Below are positions 25,008 through 33,180 of a stretch of 33,618 nucleotides of DNA, in pieces. Position numbers and translations under genes: made by a program. The notes under the pieces were generated by a model that worked only from the letters and a program-made list of their open reading frames with translations, did no database searches and had not been told where the DNA came from. Origin of the DNA: an uncultured Blautia sp. (GTDB lineage Bacteria > Bacillota > Clostridia > Lachnospirales > Lachnospiraceae); NCBI RefSeq assembly GCF_937880195.1, contig NZ_CALFLA010000066.1:1-33618 (forward strand), read 5' to 3'. Numbering within the stretch: position 1 is the stretch's first letter; each line of letters starts with the position of its first letter.

Positions 25008-26017
25008 AAAAATACAAAAAATGGATTGCTGCATTGTTGGTTCTTCTTGTGGCTGCAGCTGCCGCGGGAATTGTAAATTACAGAAATGAAACTGGAGGAG
25101 AGCGGAGACTTTCCATGATCTACATTCCCAAAACCGTAGACGGTACAAACGATTTTTGGACATCTCTTATCCAGGGAACCAGGATGGCGGCAAAGGAATA
25201 TAATTCAGATATTGAGATCATGGCGCCGGAAAAGGAAAATGATGTGGAAGGACAGAACAGGATTTTGGAACAAGCCATTGAGAAGCATCCTGATGCAATT
25301 TTGATTTCGCCTTCCAGCTTTACGGAGTCGGACAGTCTTTTGCAAAAAGCCAAAGACCAGGGAATCCGTCTGACCTTTATTGATTCTTATACAGACCAGC
25401 CTATTCAAGATATTACCGTGGCTACGGACAATATGGAAGCAGGAGAGCGACTTGGAGAATTTGCGGCTACTCTTCTTGAACCGGAGGACAGGTTGGCAAT
25501 AGTTGCTCATGTAAAAGGGGTTTCTACGGCAGTGGAAAGAGAAACAGGTTTTCGTACCGGACTTGGAAAGCTGGAGAAGAATATTGCAGATGTGGTATAC
25601 TGTGATTCTGACTACGAAAAATCATATCAGCTTACCCTGGATCTTCTGAAAAAATATCCGGATCTTAAAATGATCGCAGGAATGAACGAGTATTCTTCCG
25701 TAGGTGCAGCCAGGGCGGTAAAAGCAGCGGATATGGAGAAGCAGGTAAAGGTAGTGGGAGTAGACAGTTCCCAGGAAGCGGTTCAGCTTATGGAACATGG
25801 GGTATTTAAGGGCATTGTGGTTCAGAAAGCCTTTAAGATGGGATATATGGGAGTAGAGGAAACGGCCCGTCTTTTACGGGGGCTTTCCTATGAGACGGAG
25901 ATCAATTCTGGCAGCGCTCTTGTTACTCCTGAAAATATGTACTCTACAGAACTGGAAAAGCTGTTATTTCCTTTTAATATAATAAAAACAACAAAAACAG
26001 ACGAAAATCAACAATAG
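25004..26017 (+). CDS. Membrane-tethered sugar-binding sensor protein (XylFII-like)
   Basis: A 337-residue RbsB-type periplasmic-binding-fold protein. The N-terminal hydrophobic segment (about 6-25) lacks a lipobox cysteine and a clear signal-peptidase site, so it probably stays as a membrane anchor. The domain contains typical segments (DAILISPSSF, TFIDSYTD, VTPENMYS). It overlaps the kinase gene by 4 bases rather than belonging to the importer operon, which begins after a strong terminator and its own promoter. In clostridial XylFII-LytS-YesN systems such an anchored binding protein contacts the kinase and reports extracellular xylose; the same role is inferred here, ligand unknown. Confidence 0.85.
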   Translation: MKKYKKWIAALLVLLVAAAAAGIVNYRNETGGERRLSMIYIPKTVDGTNDFWTSLIQGTRMAAKEYNSDIEIMAPEKENDVEGQNRILEQAIEKHPDAILISPSSFTESDSLLQKAKDQGIRLTFIDSYTDQPIQDITVATDNMEAGERLGEFAATLLEPEDRLAIVAHVKGVSTAVERETGFRTGLGKLEKNIADVVYCDSDYEKSYQLTLDLLKKYPDLKMIAGMNEYSSVGAARAVKAADMEKQVKVVGVDSSQEAVQLMEHGVFKGIVVQKAFKMGYMGVEETARLLRGLSYETEINSGSALVTPENMYSTELEKLLFPFNIIKTTKTDENQQ

Positions 26018-26038
26018 AATTTAGGTATATCAGTCAAC

Positions 26039-26085
26039 AAAAAAGGTTAAATATTTACATTACCGTAAATATTTAACCTTTTTTT
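26039..26085 (+). terminator. Strong terminator after the three-component sensor
   Basis: A 20-bp perfect inverted repeat (26039-26058 with 26065-26084) with a 6-base loop ATTACC and seven T residues. It separates the regulatory genes from the importer operon. Confidence 0.92.
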
Positions 26086-26098
26086 GGAAGATATTCCA

Positions 26099-26127
26099 TT
26101 ACAATTATGAAGGATTCACGTTATTAT
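26099..26127 (+). promoter_or_regulatory. Promoter of the ABC importer operon
   Basis: TTACAA (26099-26104), a 17-base spacer and TATTAT (26122-26127). It starts directly after the terminator, giving a leader of about 40 bases, and is the natural target for the YesN-type regulator. Confidence 0.7.
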
Positions 26128-26176
26128 TTATAAAGAAAACACAGAGAGTGTGAAAAACAGTAGGAGGGTGAAGAAA

Positions 26177-27154
26177 TTGGAAAAGCTGAAACAAAATCCA
26201 ATCGTTAAAAAGCTCGGCCTGAACAGGATTCTGCTTGTAGGGATCCTGATTCTCATGTTCGTAGTCTTTAAAGTGGTTCTTGGAGCTAAGTTCCCTGTTG
26301 GAGACAGTATCAGATCTACTTTGAACTATGTGTATTTCCTGGGCTTTTTGTCACTGGGCGTTACTTTTGTAATCGCTACTGGAGGAATTGATTTCTCCAT
26401 CGGACCGGTTATGTTCTGTTGCGCGCTGGTTTCCGGTTACTGCATGACAAGCTATGGTATTCCTTGTGCAGCAGCTATGGTATTATGCGTACTGATCGGT
26501 CTTTGCTTTGGTACATTTAACGGATGGCTGGTATCTTACATGTCTGTTCCGCCGTTCATCGTATCTATGGCATCTATGAATATTGCCAAAGGTCTTGCTT
26601 CTGTATTTACAAAAACTCAGTCTGTAAGCTGGCCTATGAGCAGTGATCCTGTAAACGGATGGTTCAGAAAAATTGTTTCTGTAAACGGATTCCCGGTAGG
26701 TATCATAATCTTCCTGACAGTTGCGGTTATCTGTGGTATTGTTCTTTACAGAACAAAACCAGGACGTTATATCCTTTGCCTTGGTTCCAACAGTGAAGCT
26801 GTTCGTCTTTCCGGTGTCAACACCAGAAAATGGCGTATGCTTGCTTACATGATCTGCGGAACTCTGGTAGGTATTGCTGCACTGTTCTTTGTAGCTACAT
26901 ATACAACTGTTCAGCCTGGTTACGGCGATCAGTACAACAACGAAGCAATTGCAGGCTGCGTTATGGGCGGTACATCCATGGTTGGTGGACTTGCATCCAT
27001 CGGCGGTACTGTGATCGGTGTGTTCATCATTTCTCTTCTCCAGCAGGGAATCATGGCATTTGGTCTTGGAAAAGGACAGCAGATGATCATCACAGGTATT
27101 ATCGTTATTGTAGCAGTTTACGCTGACGTTTCTGCAAGACGCAGAAAGAACTGA
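26177..27154 (+). CDS. Sugar ABC transporter permease 1 (RbsC/BPD_transp_2 family)
   Basis: A 325-residue polytopic membrane protein with about eight to ten hydrophobic helices. The signature VTFVIATGGIDFSIG, the PPFIVSMASM stretch and GGTSMVGG near the C-terminus mark the ribose/galactose-type family. The start chosen is TTG at 26177 because AGGAGGG (26162-26168) lies 8 bases before it; a GTG at 26150 is in frame but would place that site inside the gene. It forms a heterodimeric channel with the second permease (28698). The codon use (CGT, GTT) is of the high-expression kind. Confidence 0.9.
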   Translation: MEKLKQNPIVKKLGLNRILLVGILILMFVVFKVVLGAKFPVGDSIRSTLNYVYFLGFLSLGVTFVIATGGIDFSIGPVMFCCALVSGYCMTSYGIPCAAAMVLCVLIGLCFGTFNGWLVSYMSVPPFIVSMASMNIAKGLASVFTKTQSVSWPMSSDPVNGWFRKIVSVNGFPVGIIIFLTVAVICGIVLYRTKPGRYILCLGSNSEAVRLSGVNTRKWRMLAYMICGTLVGIAALFFVATYTTVQPGYGDQYNNEAIAGCVMGGTSMVGGLASIGGTVIGVFIISLLQQGIMAFGLGKGQQMIITGIIVIVAVYADVSARRRKN

Positions 27155-27174
27155 TCGGAAGGGAGGATGTAACA

Positions 27175-28686
27175 ATGGGTGAAGTTATTTTAACTATGAA
27201 GGACATTGATAAGTCCTTTCCTGGAGTTCATGCTCTGGATCACGTTAATTTTGAAGTGAAACGCGGCGAAGTACATGCGCTTATGGGAGAAAACGGTGCC
27301 GGAAAGTCCACTCTTATGAAGGTTCTTACCGGTATCTATCAGAAGGATTCAGGATCTATTGTCTATAAAGGCAAGGAAACAGAATTTCATAACACAAGGG
27401 AAGCACAGGATGCAGGTGTAGTAATCGTGCATCAGGAGCTGAACATGGTAGGCGATCTTACAGTTGCTCAGAACATTTTCATTGGTCGTGAACCGAAAAA
27501 AGGATTCCGTATCGATGACAAGAAGATGATCGAGGATTCCAAGAAACTGTTCAAGGAACTGAACATTGAGATCGATCCAAGAGAAAAAATGCATAATCTG
27601 ACAGTCGGCAAACAGCAGATGTGCGAAATTGCAAAAGCAATTTCTCATAAAGCAGAGGTTATTATCTTCGACGAGCCTTCTGCAGCTCTTACAGAAAAAG
27701 AGATCGCAGACCTGTTTGTCATCATCCGTGACCTTCGCGAAAAGGGTCTGGGAATTGTTTACATTTCCCATCGTATGGATGAGATCAAGGTTATTACAGA
27801 CCGTGTAACTGTTATGCGTGACGGCGGTTATGTAGGAACTCTTATCACAAAAGACAGTACAAAAGAAGATATCATCAACATGATGGTAGGTCGTGTTATT
27901 TATGAGGATCCGAAGCAGCACAGCATGGTTGCACCGGATGCACCGATTGTTCTTAAGGTAGAGCATCTGAATGCCGGCAAGATGGTTCAGGATGTAAGCT
28001 TTGAACTTCGTAAAGGTGAGATCCTTGGATTCTCAGGTCTTATGGGAGCAGGCCGTACTGAGACAGCCAGAGCGCTGTTTGGTGCAGACCCGAAACAGAG
28101 CGGTAAAATTTCCATTATGGACAAAGATGGTCAGCTTCGTGAAGTGACTATCAACAGTCCTCAGGATGCTGTTAAATACGGTATCGGTTATCTGTCAGAG
28201 GACAGAAGAAGATACGGATGTGTTGTTCAGAAATCCTGTATTGAAAATACAACTCTGGCAACTATGGAACAGTTTACCAAGGGCTTCCTGATTGACTCAG
28301 CGAAAGAAAAAGAAGTAACTGAGAAATATATCAAAGAGCTTGCAACTAAGACTCCTACTGCAGACCAGCTTGTTGTAAATCTTTCCGGTGGTAACCAGCA
28401 GAAGGTCGTTATCGCTAAATGGCTTACAAGAGACAGTGAGATCCTGATCTTCGACGAGCCTACAAGAGGTATCGACGTTGGAGCCAAGAATGAAATTTAT
28501 AAACTGATGAACAGACTGGCAGCAGAAGGTAAATCTATTATCATGATTTCTTCTGAAATGACAGAAGTTCTCCGTATGAGTGACCGTATCATCATCATGT
28601 GCGAGGGTAAAGTAACTGGAAATATTGATATTTCTGAAGCAACCCAGGAAAACATCATGGATAAGGCTACACGTAGTATTGATTAA
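27175..28686 (+). CDS. Sugar ABC transporter ATP-binding protein (RbsA/MglA type)
   Basis: A 503-residue protein of two fused ABC domains. The first has an intact Walker A (GENGAGKST, about residues 38-46) and Walker B (VIIFDEPSAALT). The second has the degenerate P-loop GLMGAGRTE typical of this family, but a good LSGGNQQK signature and FDEPTRGIDVGAK. It powers sugar import by the two permeases. The start has GGGAGGA upstream. Family certainty is high; ribose, galactose, xylose or fucose specificity cannot be read from this subunit. Confidence 0.94.
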   Translation: MGEVILTMKDIDKSFPGVHALDHVNFEVKRGEVHALMGENGAGKSTLMKVLTGIYQKDSGSIVYKGKETEFHNTREAQDAGVVIVHQELNMVGDLTVAQNIFIGREPKKGFRIDDKKMIEDSKKLFKELNIEIDPREKMHNLTVGKQQMCEIAKAISHKAEVIIFDEPSAALTEKEIADLFVIIRDLREKGLGIVYISHRMDEIKVITDRVTVMRDGGYVGTLITKDSTKEDIINMMVGRVIYEDPKQHSMVAPDAPIVLKVEHLNAGKMVQDVSFELRKGEILGFSGLMGAGRTETARALFGADPKQSGKISIMDKDGQLREVTINSPQDAVKYGIGYLSEDRRRYGCVVQKSCIENTTLATMEQFTKGFLIDSAKEKEVTEKYIKELATKTPTADQLVVNLSGGNQQKVVIAKWLTRDSEILIFDEPTRGIDVGAKNEIYKLMNRLAAEGKSIIMISSEMTEVLRMSDRIIIMCEGKVTGNIDISEATQENIMDKATRSID

Positions 28687-28697
28687 GGAGGACAGTC

Positions 28698-29678
28698 ATG
28701 ACTAAGAAGAAAAAAAGTATATTAAGTGATCAGAGATTTATTGTTTTACTTGTTGTCATTGCTCTGACAGCCGTATTCTCCTTTATGAGTAAGGAGTTCA
28801 GACAGTACAACACAATGCTGAGTTTGCTGGATTTTTCATACTATGATCTTCTGATGGCAATTGGTGTTACCTTCCCGCTTATTACCGGAGGCGTAGACCT
28901 TTCCATTGGTACTGGTATGGTATGTTACGCACTGATTGGTGGAACTCTGATAAGAAGCCATGGCGTTCCTGTTGTTGTTGCTATGCTGGTATGCGTGCTT
29001 CTTGGAGTCCTGATCGGAACACTGAACGGTGTGCTTATTGGTGTAATGAATCTGCCGCCATTCCTTGCAACTCTTTGTACCTGTATGATCACCCGTGGCG
29101 CCGGTTCTCTTTGTACTGCTACACCATGGCCGGGTCTTACACAGGAAGGCGGATGGTTCCATTCCATCTTTAAACTTACAATCGGTACAGGAAGAAGCGC
29201 TGATCGTTATCCCATCGGTTTCCTGTGGATGGTAATTCTTGTGCTTCTGATGGAATTTGTCCTGAACCATACAAAATTCGGACGTTATACCATCGCTATT
29301 GGTTCTAATAAAGAAGCAGCAGCTCTTTCTGGAATCAACGTTAAATTCTACCATGTAATGGTATATGTAGTATGTGGTCTTTTTACAGGTCTTGCAGCTA
29401 TCGCATATGCAGCTGTAACACCTACTGTACAGCCTGGTACAGGTGCTGGTCTTGAGATGGATGCTATCGGCGGTGTATTCGTTGGTGGTGTGGCAGCTAC
29501 AGGCGGTTATGGATCTGTACTTGGAACTTTTGTTGGTATCTTTGTTATCATGCTTCTGAAAACTGGTCTTCCATATGTAGGACTTCAGGCAAACTGGCAG
29601 CAGATCATCACAGGTCTTGTACTGATCGTTGCGGTACTTATTGATATCATCAAAGAAAAGAAAGCTGCAGCATTATAA
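28698..29678 (+). CDS. Sugar ABC transporter permease 2 (RbsC family)
   Basis: A 326-residue integral membrane protein homologous to permease 1 (26177). It contains GVTFPLITGGVDLSIG, NLPPFLATLCTCM and FVGGVAATGGYGSVLG, in the same places as in its partner. It begins 11 bases after the ATPase stop with AAGGAGG. Two different permeases per importer indicate a heterodimer, common in Clostridia. A short inverted repeat follows before the binding-protein gene. Confidence 0.9.
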   Translation: MTKKKKSILSDQRFIVLLVVIALTAVFSFMSKEFRQYNTMLSLLDFSYYDLLMAIGVTFPLITGGVDLSIGTGMVCYALIGGTLIRSHGVPVVVAMLVCVLLGVLIGTLNGVLIGVMNLPPFLATLCTCMITRGAGSLCTATPWPGLTQEGGWFHSIFKLTIGTGRSADRYPIGFLWMVILVLLMEFVLNHTKFGRYTIAIGSNKEAAALSGINVKFYHVMVYVVCGLFTGLAAIAYAAVTPTVQPGTGAGLEMDAIGGVFVGGVAATGGYGSVLGTFVGIFVIMLLKTGLPYVGLQANWQQIITGLVLIVAVLIDIIKEKKAAAL

Positions 29679-29708
29679 TATAATACAGTTTTCAATTTTG
29701 TATGTGAA

Positions 29709-29732
29709 CCGTCAGGCGGTCACGTCTGGCGG
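29709..29732 (+). promoter_or_regulatory. Intergenic hairpin before the binding-protein gene
   Basis: CCGTCAG (29709-29715) can pair with CTGGCGG (29726-29732), with one G-T wobble. It sits alone in the 97-base gap, without a T tract. It may stabilise the binding-protein mRNA or mark an RNA processing site, which fits the need for more binding protein than permease. Confidence 0.4.
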
Positions 29733-29775
29733 ATCATCATAAAAAACTATATAATTTTAAGGAGGATGTAGAACA

Positions 29776-30984
29776 ATGAAAATTAAAAAACTCATCGCAT
29801 TAGGCCTTTGTGCAGCAATGGTATCCAGCATGACAGTTGCTCCGGTATTCGCAGCAGAGGAAGAAGCAACTGAAGAGGCTGCTGAGACAGAAGAGGCTGC
29901 TGAGACAGAAGAGGCAGCAGCAGAGGAAGAAGCAACTGAAGAGACTGCTGATCCTGCAGCTCAGTTCGAGGGACTGAAAGCAAACGAAGCTTATGAGTTC
30001 CCGATGATGGTTAAATCCTTCCAGTCTACATACTGGCAGGCAGCTGTTGAAGGTATGGACAAAGCAGCTAAAGAGCTTGGCGTTACTTATACAGCACAGG
30101 GACCGAACAGTGAGTCTGATATCGCTGATCAGGTAAACATGATCAACACAGCTATCGCAGCAAAACCAGTTGGTATGGGTCTTGCAGCTTGCGATACATC
30201 TTCTGTAACAGAAGCACTTGAGAAATGTGCAGCAGACGGAATCCCGGTTGTAACATTCGATACTGGTGTTGCAGACGCTCCAGAAGGATCTGTAGTAGCA
30301 GAAGTTGTTACAGACAATGCTCAGGCTGGTGCAGTAGCAGCTGAGAATATGTATGCAGCAATCAAAGATGTTGTAGCTAACGCTGAGGGACAGGTTATTA
30401 TTGGTGAAGTAAACCAGGACGCTACAGCTCAGAACATTCAGCTTCGTGGCGCTGGATTCATCAACAAAATGATCGAGCTTCTTCAGGCTGACGGCAAAAC
30501 AGTTGCAGTTGCAGGTAACGAGTTCTATGTAAACGCAGCAGAAGGCGCAGACGCTAAAGAAGCAGACGCAGACGTTGTTATCCAGGTAGCAGTTCCGGCT
30601 CAGACAACTGTAGAGCTTTGCTCCACAGAGGCTCAGGCTATTCTTTCCAAAGAAAACTGCATCGCTATCTTCGGTTCCAACCAGGTTGCAGCAGAGGGTG
30701 TTCTTGCAGCTAACGCTAACCTGAACGTTCTTGGTTCTGACGCAGCAGCAGGCGATGTTATCGGTGTTGGTTTCGACGCTGGTTCTATCATCAAAGCAGC
30801 TGTACAGGATGGCACATTCCTTGGTGCTGTTACACAGTCTCCTCTTATGATGGGATATTATGCAATCTACGCTCTGACAGCAGCAGCTAACGGTGACGAA
30901 GTAGAAGACGTTCCGACAGCTGGTTACTGGTATGATGCAACAAACATGGAAGACGAGTCCATCGCTCCGAACCTTTATGACTAA
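29776..30984 (+). CDS. Sugar ABC transporter substrate-binding protein with acidic linker
   Basis: A 402-residue RbsB-type binding protein. The signal peptide covers about 1-27, cleaved near VFA. Then a highly acidic Glu/Ala/Thr linker of about 30 residues precedes the binding domain (about 60-400), which includes FQSTYWQAAVEGM and VVTFDTGV. The only cysteine near the start (C12, in LGLC) does not meet lipobox rules, so lipid anchoring is not apparent; retention may depend on the acidic tail or wall. AAGGAGG precedes the ATG. The gene is rich in GCA/GCT/CTT codons, consistent with very high expression. Sugar ligand unknown; fucose or a galactose-like sugar is plausible from neighbours. Confidence 0.88.
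   Translation: MKIKKLIALGLCAAMVSSMTVAPVFAAEEEATEEAAETEEAAETEEAAAEEEATEETADPAAQFEGLKANEAYEFPMMVKSFQSTYWQAAVEGMDKAAKELGVTYTAQGPNSESDIADQVNMINTAIAAKPVGMGLAACDTSSVTEALEKCAADGIPVVTFDTGVADAPEGSVVAEVVTDNAQAGAVAAENMYAAIKDVVANAEGQVIIGEVNQDATAQNIQLRGAGFINKMIELLQADGKTVAVAGNEFYVNAAEGADAKEADADVVIQVAVPAQTTVELCSTEAQAILSKENCIAIFGSNQVAAEGVLAANANLNVLGSDAAAGDVIGVGFDAGSIIKAAVQDGTFLGAVTQSPLMMGYYAIYALTAAANGDEVEDVPTAGYWYDATNMEDESIAPNLYD
29875..29910 (+). repeat. 18-bp tandem repeat encoding the acidic linker
   Basis: An exact 18-base unit (GAGGCTGCTGAGACAGAA) occurs at 29875-29892 and 29893-29910; the neighbouring bases hold further degenerate copies, and the segment GAGGAAGAAGCAACTGAA recurs at both ends of the linker. 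The repeat encodes EAAETE units and could vary in copy number by slippage without breaking the frame. Confidence 0.8.
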
Positions 30985-31018
30985 TCTTTTAGCCATTTAG
31001 TTTTACACAATATTCACC

Positions 31019-31050
31019 ATATCCCCAGAGGAACACTCTGGGGATATTTT
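31019..31050 (+). terminator. Terminator after the binding-protein gene
   Basis: A 12-bp perfect stem (31019-31030 with 31036-31047), a 5-base loop and TTTT. Only 36 bases remain before the kinase gene and no promoter is seen in them, so the kinase is probably expressed by read-through. Confidence 0.85.
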
Positions 31051-31086
31051 AAATGTAGAAATTTTACATAATTAGGAGGAGTAATA

Positions 31087-32490
31087 ATGACAACTTATTA
31101 TCTTGCAGTAGACATCGGAGCATCCAGCGGCCGCCATATTCTGGGACATATGGAAAACGGAAAAATGATCCTGGAGGAAGTTTACCGTTTTGAAAACGGA
31201 ATGGTAAAAAAAGGAGACGAACTTTGCTGGGAATTTGACCGCCTTTTTAAAGAGGTTGTAAACGGCCTTAAGAAATGTAAAGAAATCGGTAAAATTCCGG
31301 TAAGTATGGGCGTTGATACCTGGGGCGTTGATTTTGTTCTTCTGGACAAGGATGGAAACGTTCTTGGAAATACAGTAGGATATCGTGACAGCCGTACAGA
31401 GGGAATGGATAAAGAAGTATATAAAGTGATCTCTCAGGAAGATCTTTATGCAAGAACCGGTATCCAGAAAGCAATTTACAATACAATCTACCAGCTGATG
31501 TCTGTAAAAACAAAACATCCAGAATATCTGGAGCAGGCAGAAACTCTTCTTCATGTACCGGATTACTTCCATTATCTTCTTACTGGTAAAAAAACCTGCG
31601 AGTATACAGAGGCAACAACAGGTCAGCTTGTAAGCCCGATCACAAAGGACTGGGATTATGAACTGATCGATAAACTTGGATATCCGAGAAAAATCTTCCA
31701 GAAACTGATCATGCCTGGAACAAGTATCGGACATTTTTCTGAAGCAGTTAAAAATGAGGTTGGATTTGATCTTGAAGTAGTTGCTCCTGCAACTCATGAC
31801 ACTGGTTCTGCTGTTCTTGCAGTACCTGCAAATGATGACGACTTCATTTATATCAGCTCTGGAACCTGGTCTCTTATGGGCCTTGAGAGAACAACTGCAG
31901 ACTGCTCCAAAAAGAGCTGTGAAATGAACCTTACAAACGAAGGCGGATATGCTGGACGTTTCCGTTATCTGAAAAATATCATGGGTCTTTGGATGATCCA
32001 GTCCGTACGTCATGAGATCAATGACAAATATGGATTTGCAGAAATCTGCGCAATGGCAGAGGAAGCAAAAGACTTCCCATCCAGAGTAGACGCTAATGAC
32101 GAGTGCTTCCTGGCGCCTGCAAATATGACAGAAGAAGTAAAAGACTACTGTCGCAGAACAGGACAGCAGGTTCCAGAGACTCTTGGAGAGGTTGCAACTG
32201 TAATTTACACCAGCCTTGCAGAATGCTATGCAAAAACAGCAAAAGAGCTTGAGGAAATGACAGGAAGAACCTACAGCCGTATTCATGTGGTTGGCGGCGG
32301 TTCTAATGCAGGCTATTTGAATGAGCTGACAGCAAAGGCTACAGGAAAAGAAGTACATGCAGGCCCGGGAGAGGCAACTGCAATCGGTAATATTACAGCG
32401 CAGATGCTGAAAGCAGAAGAGTTCAAGTCTGTAGAAGAGGCAAGAACAGTGATCCATGAGTCTTTTGACATTAAGATCTACAACGCATAA
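31087..32490 (+). CDS. Rhamnulokinase-family kinase (probable L-fuculose/L-rhamnulose kinase)
   Basis: A 467-residue FGGY kinase phosphorylating C1 of a 6-deoxyketose with ATP. The RhaB hallmarks are VDIGASSGR with D9, DTWGVDFVLLD, YRDSRT, SSGTWSLMG and the adenosine-site HVVGGGSNAGYLNEL; the catalytic base is D238 in ATHDTGSAV, equivalent to D237 of E. coli RhaB. It has AGGAGG upstream. No rhamnose isomerase or rhamnulose-phosphate aldolase is in the window, while FucI and FucU are, so L-fuculose is the more likely substrate here; RhaB-type kinases replacing FucK is a reasonable inference, not shown by sequence. It lies downstream of the ABC importer and shares its codon style. Confidence 0.88.
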   Translation: MTTYYLAVDIGASSGRHILGHMENGKMILEEVYRFENGMVKKGDELCWEFDRLFKEVVNGLKKCKEIGKIPVSMGVDTWGVDFVLLDKDGNVLGNTVGYRDSRTEGMDKEVYKVISQEDLYARTGIQKAIYNTIYQLMSVKTKHPEYLEQAETLLHVPDYFHYLLTGKKTCEYTEATTGQLVSPITKDWDYELIDKLGYPRKIFQKLIMPGTSIGHFSEAVKNEVGFDLEVVAPATHDTGSAVLAVPANDDDFIYISSGTWSLMGLERTTADCSKKSCEMNLTNEGGYAGRFRYLKNIMGLWMIQSVRHEINDKYGFAEICAMAEEAKDFPSRVDANDECFLAPANMTEEVKDYCRRTGQQVPETLGEVATVIYTSLAECYAKTAKELEEMTGRTYSRIHVVGGGSNAGYLNELTAKATGKEVHAGPGEATAIGNITAQMLKAEEFKSVEEARTVIHESFDIKIYNA

Positions 32491-32547
32491 TTTTACAGTA
32501 TAAAAATATTGCTGCAAACATATGCTGAATTTTAATGATTGATTTAT

Positions 32548-32600
32548 AAAAAAACCCACAGAATCCTGTATGATAGTATCAGATATTCTGTGGGGTTTTT
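32548..32600. terminator. Bidirectional terminator between the kinase and DUF3783 genes
   Basis: ACCCACAGAAT (32554-32564) pairs with ATTCTGTGGGGT (32585-32596) with one bulged G. T tracts flank both strands, serving the plus-strand kinase and the minus-strand DUF3783 gene. Confidence 0.82.
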
Positions 32601-32631
32601 CTTTGATGGATCTTCTATATCAGAAGAAGGA

Positions 32632-33051
32632 TTATCTTTTTAATGCTTCGTGCTCTTCTTGCAGTTCATTGTGAAGCTGTATGGAATTCCAATTAATAGT
32701 TATGGGGGTAAGCATTGCTTTGAGGTCTATGGGTTTCAGGTGGTTTTCATGGAAAAACTGAAGAAATGCGTTTAACTGCGGATGGGAAAAACCTTTCATT
32801 ACAATCATTTCCTCCTGGAAGTTGTGGCTGAGATTAAAAAGAAGGCAGGGTTCAAAGCCAGGTATCCCAAAAAGATAACCAAGAGAATGTAGAAATTCAG
32901 GCGTCTGTACAACACGTGTGGAAATACCGGAATGGCTCAGGTATTGAAGGATCGCCTCCCGGCGGTGATCCTGTGCGAAATTATAAAGAAGAACCATAGG
33001 GTCGGCAGAGTCTATGGAAGAATTTTGTTGAAAAAAATCTGCTTTGCTCAA
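32632..33051 (-). CDS. DUF3783 domain protein
   Basis: A 139-residue cytoplasmic protein found widely in Clostridia. The last 70 residues carry the DUF3783 features: M-x-GFSHPQLNAFLQFF, then LKAMLTPITINWNSIQLHNELQEEH. The start is TTG at 33049-33051 with GGAGG 7 bases upstream. A weak extended -10 promoter precedes it. Function is unknown; the N-terminal part with its YNFAQDHRREAI strand may resemble a small alpha/beta response module, but no active site is visible. Confidence 0.82.
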   Translation of the reverse strand: MSKADFFQQNSSIDSADPMVLLYNFAQDHRREAILQYLSHSGISTRVVQTPEFLHSLGYLFGIPGFEPCLLFNLSHNFQEEMIVMKGFSHPQLNAFLQFFHENHLKPIDLKAMLTPITINWNSIQLHNELQEEHEALKR

Positions 33052-33085
33052 AATAATACCTCCTGATCAATCTTTTGTTTTTTAC

Positions 33086-33094
33086 AGTATATCA
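33086..33094 (-). promoter_or_regulatory. Extended -10 promoter of the DUF3783 gene
   Basis: Minus strand: TGA followed by TATACT (plus 33086-33094), an extended -10 element. No clear -35 is visible at the correct distance. Confidence 0.4.
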
Positions 33095-33121
33095 CATTTT
33101 TAGCAAAATAACGAGGATAAT

Positions 33122-33180
33122 AAAAATGGGACATTACAAAATACATTTCTTAGGAGATGTACTTTATAATGTCCCTTTTT
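33122..33180. repeat. Solitary long hairpin (possible terminator or MITE-like repeat)
   Basis: GGGACATTA (33128-33136) pairs perfectly with TAATGTCCC (33167-33175). The inner arms continue the stem imperfectly, with TACAT (33142-33146) against ATGTA (33157-33161). A and T runs flank both ends. No plus-strand gene ends nearby and the minus-strand DUF3783 gene starts downstream of it, so it does not serve an obvious gene. Confidence 0.6.

Noticed and set aside
26483..27175. 230-codon minus-strand frame opposite permease 1
   Set aside because: His/Cys/Ser-rich shadow of the permease with no start signals.
29679..29775. Separate promoter for the substrate-binding protein
   Set aside because: The gap has a weak hairpin but no -35/-10 pair with proper spacing.
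29800..30996. Long 398-codon open frame on the minus strand opposite the substrate-binding protein
   Set aside because: It is the antisense shadow of a GCA/GCT-rich gene; the product is improbably rich in Cys and Ser, with no RBS or promoter.
31072..32559. 495-codon minus-strand open frame opposite the rhamnulokinase-type gene
   Set aside because: Antisense shadow with Cys/Phe-rich, family-free product; the plus-strand gene has full catalytic motifs.
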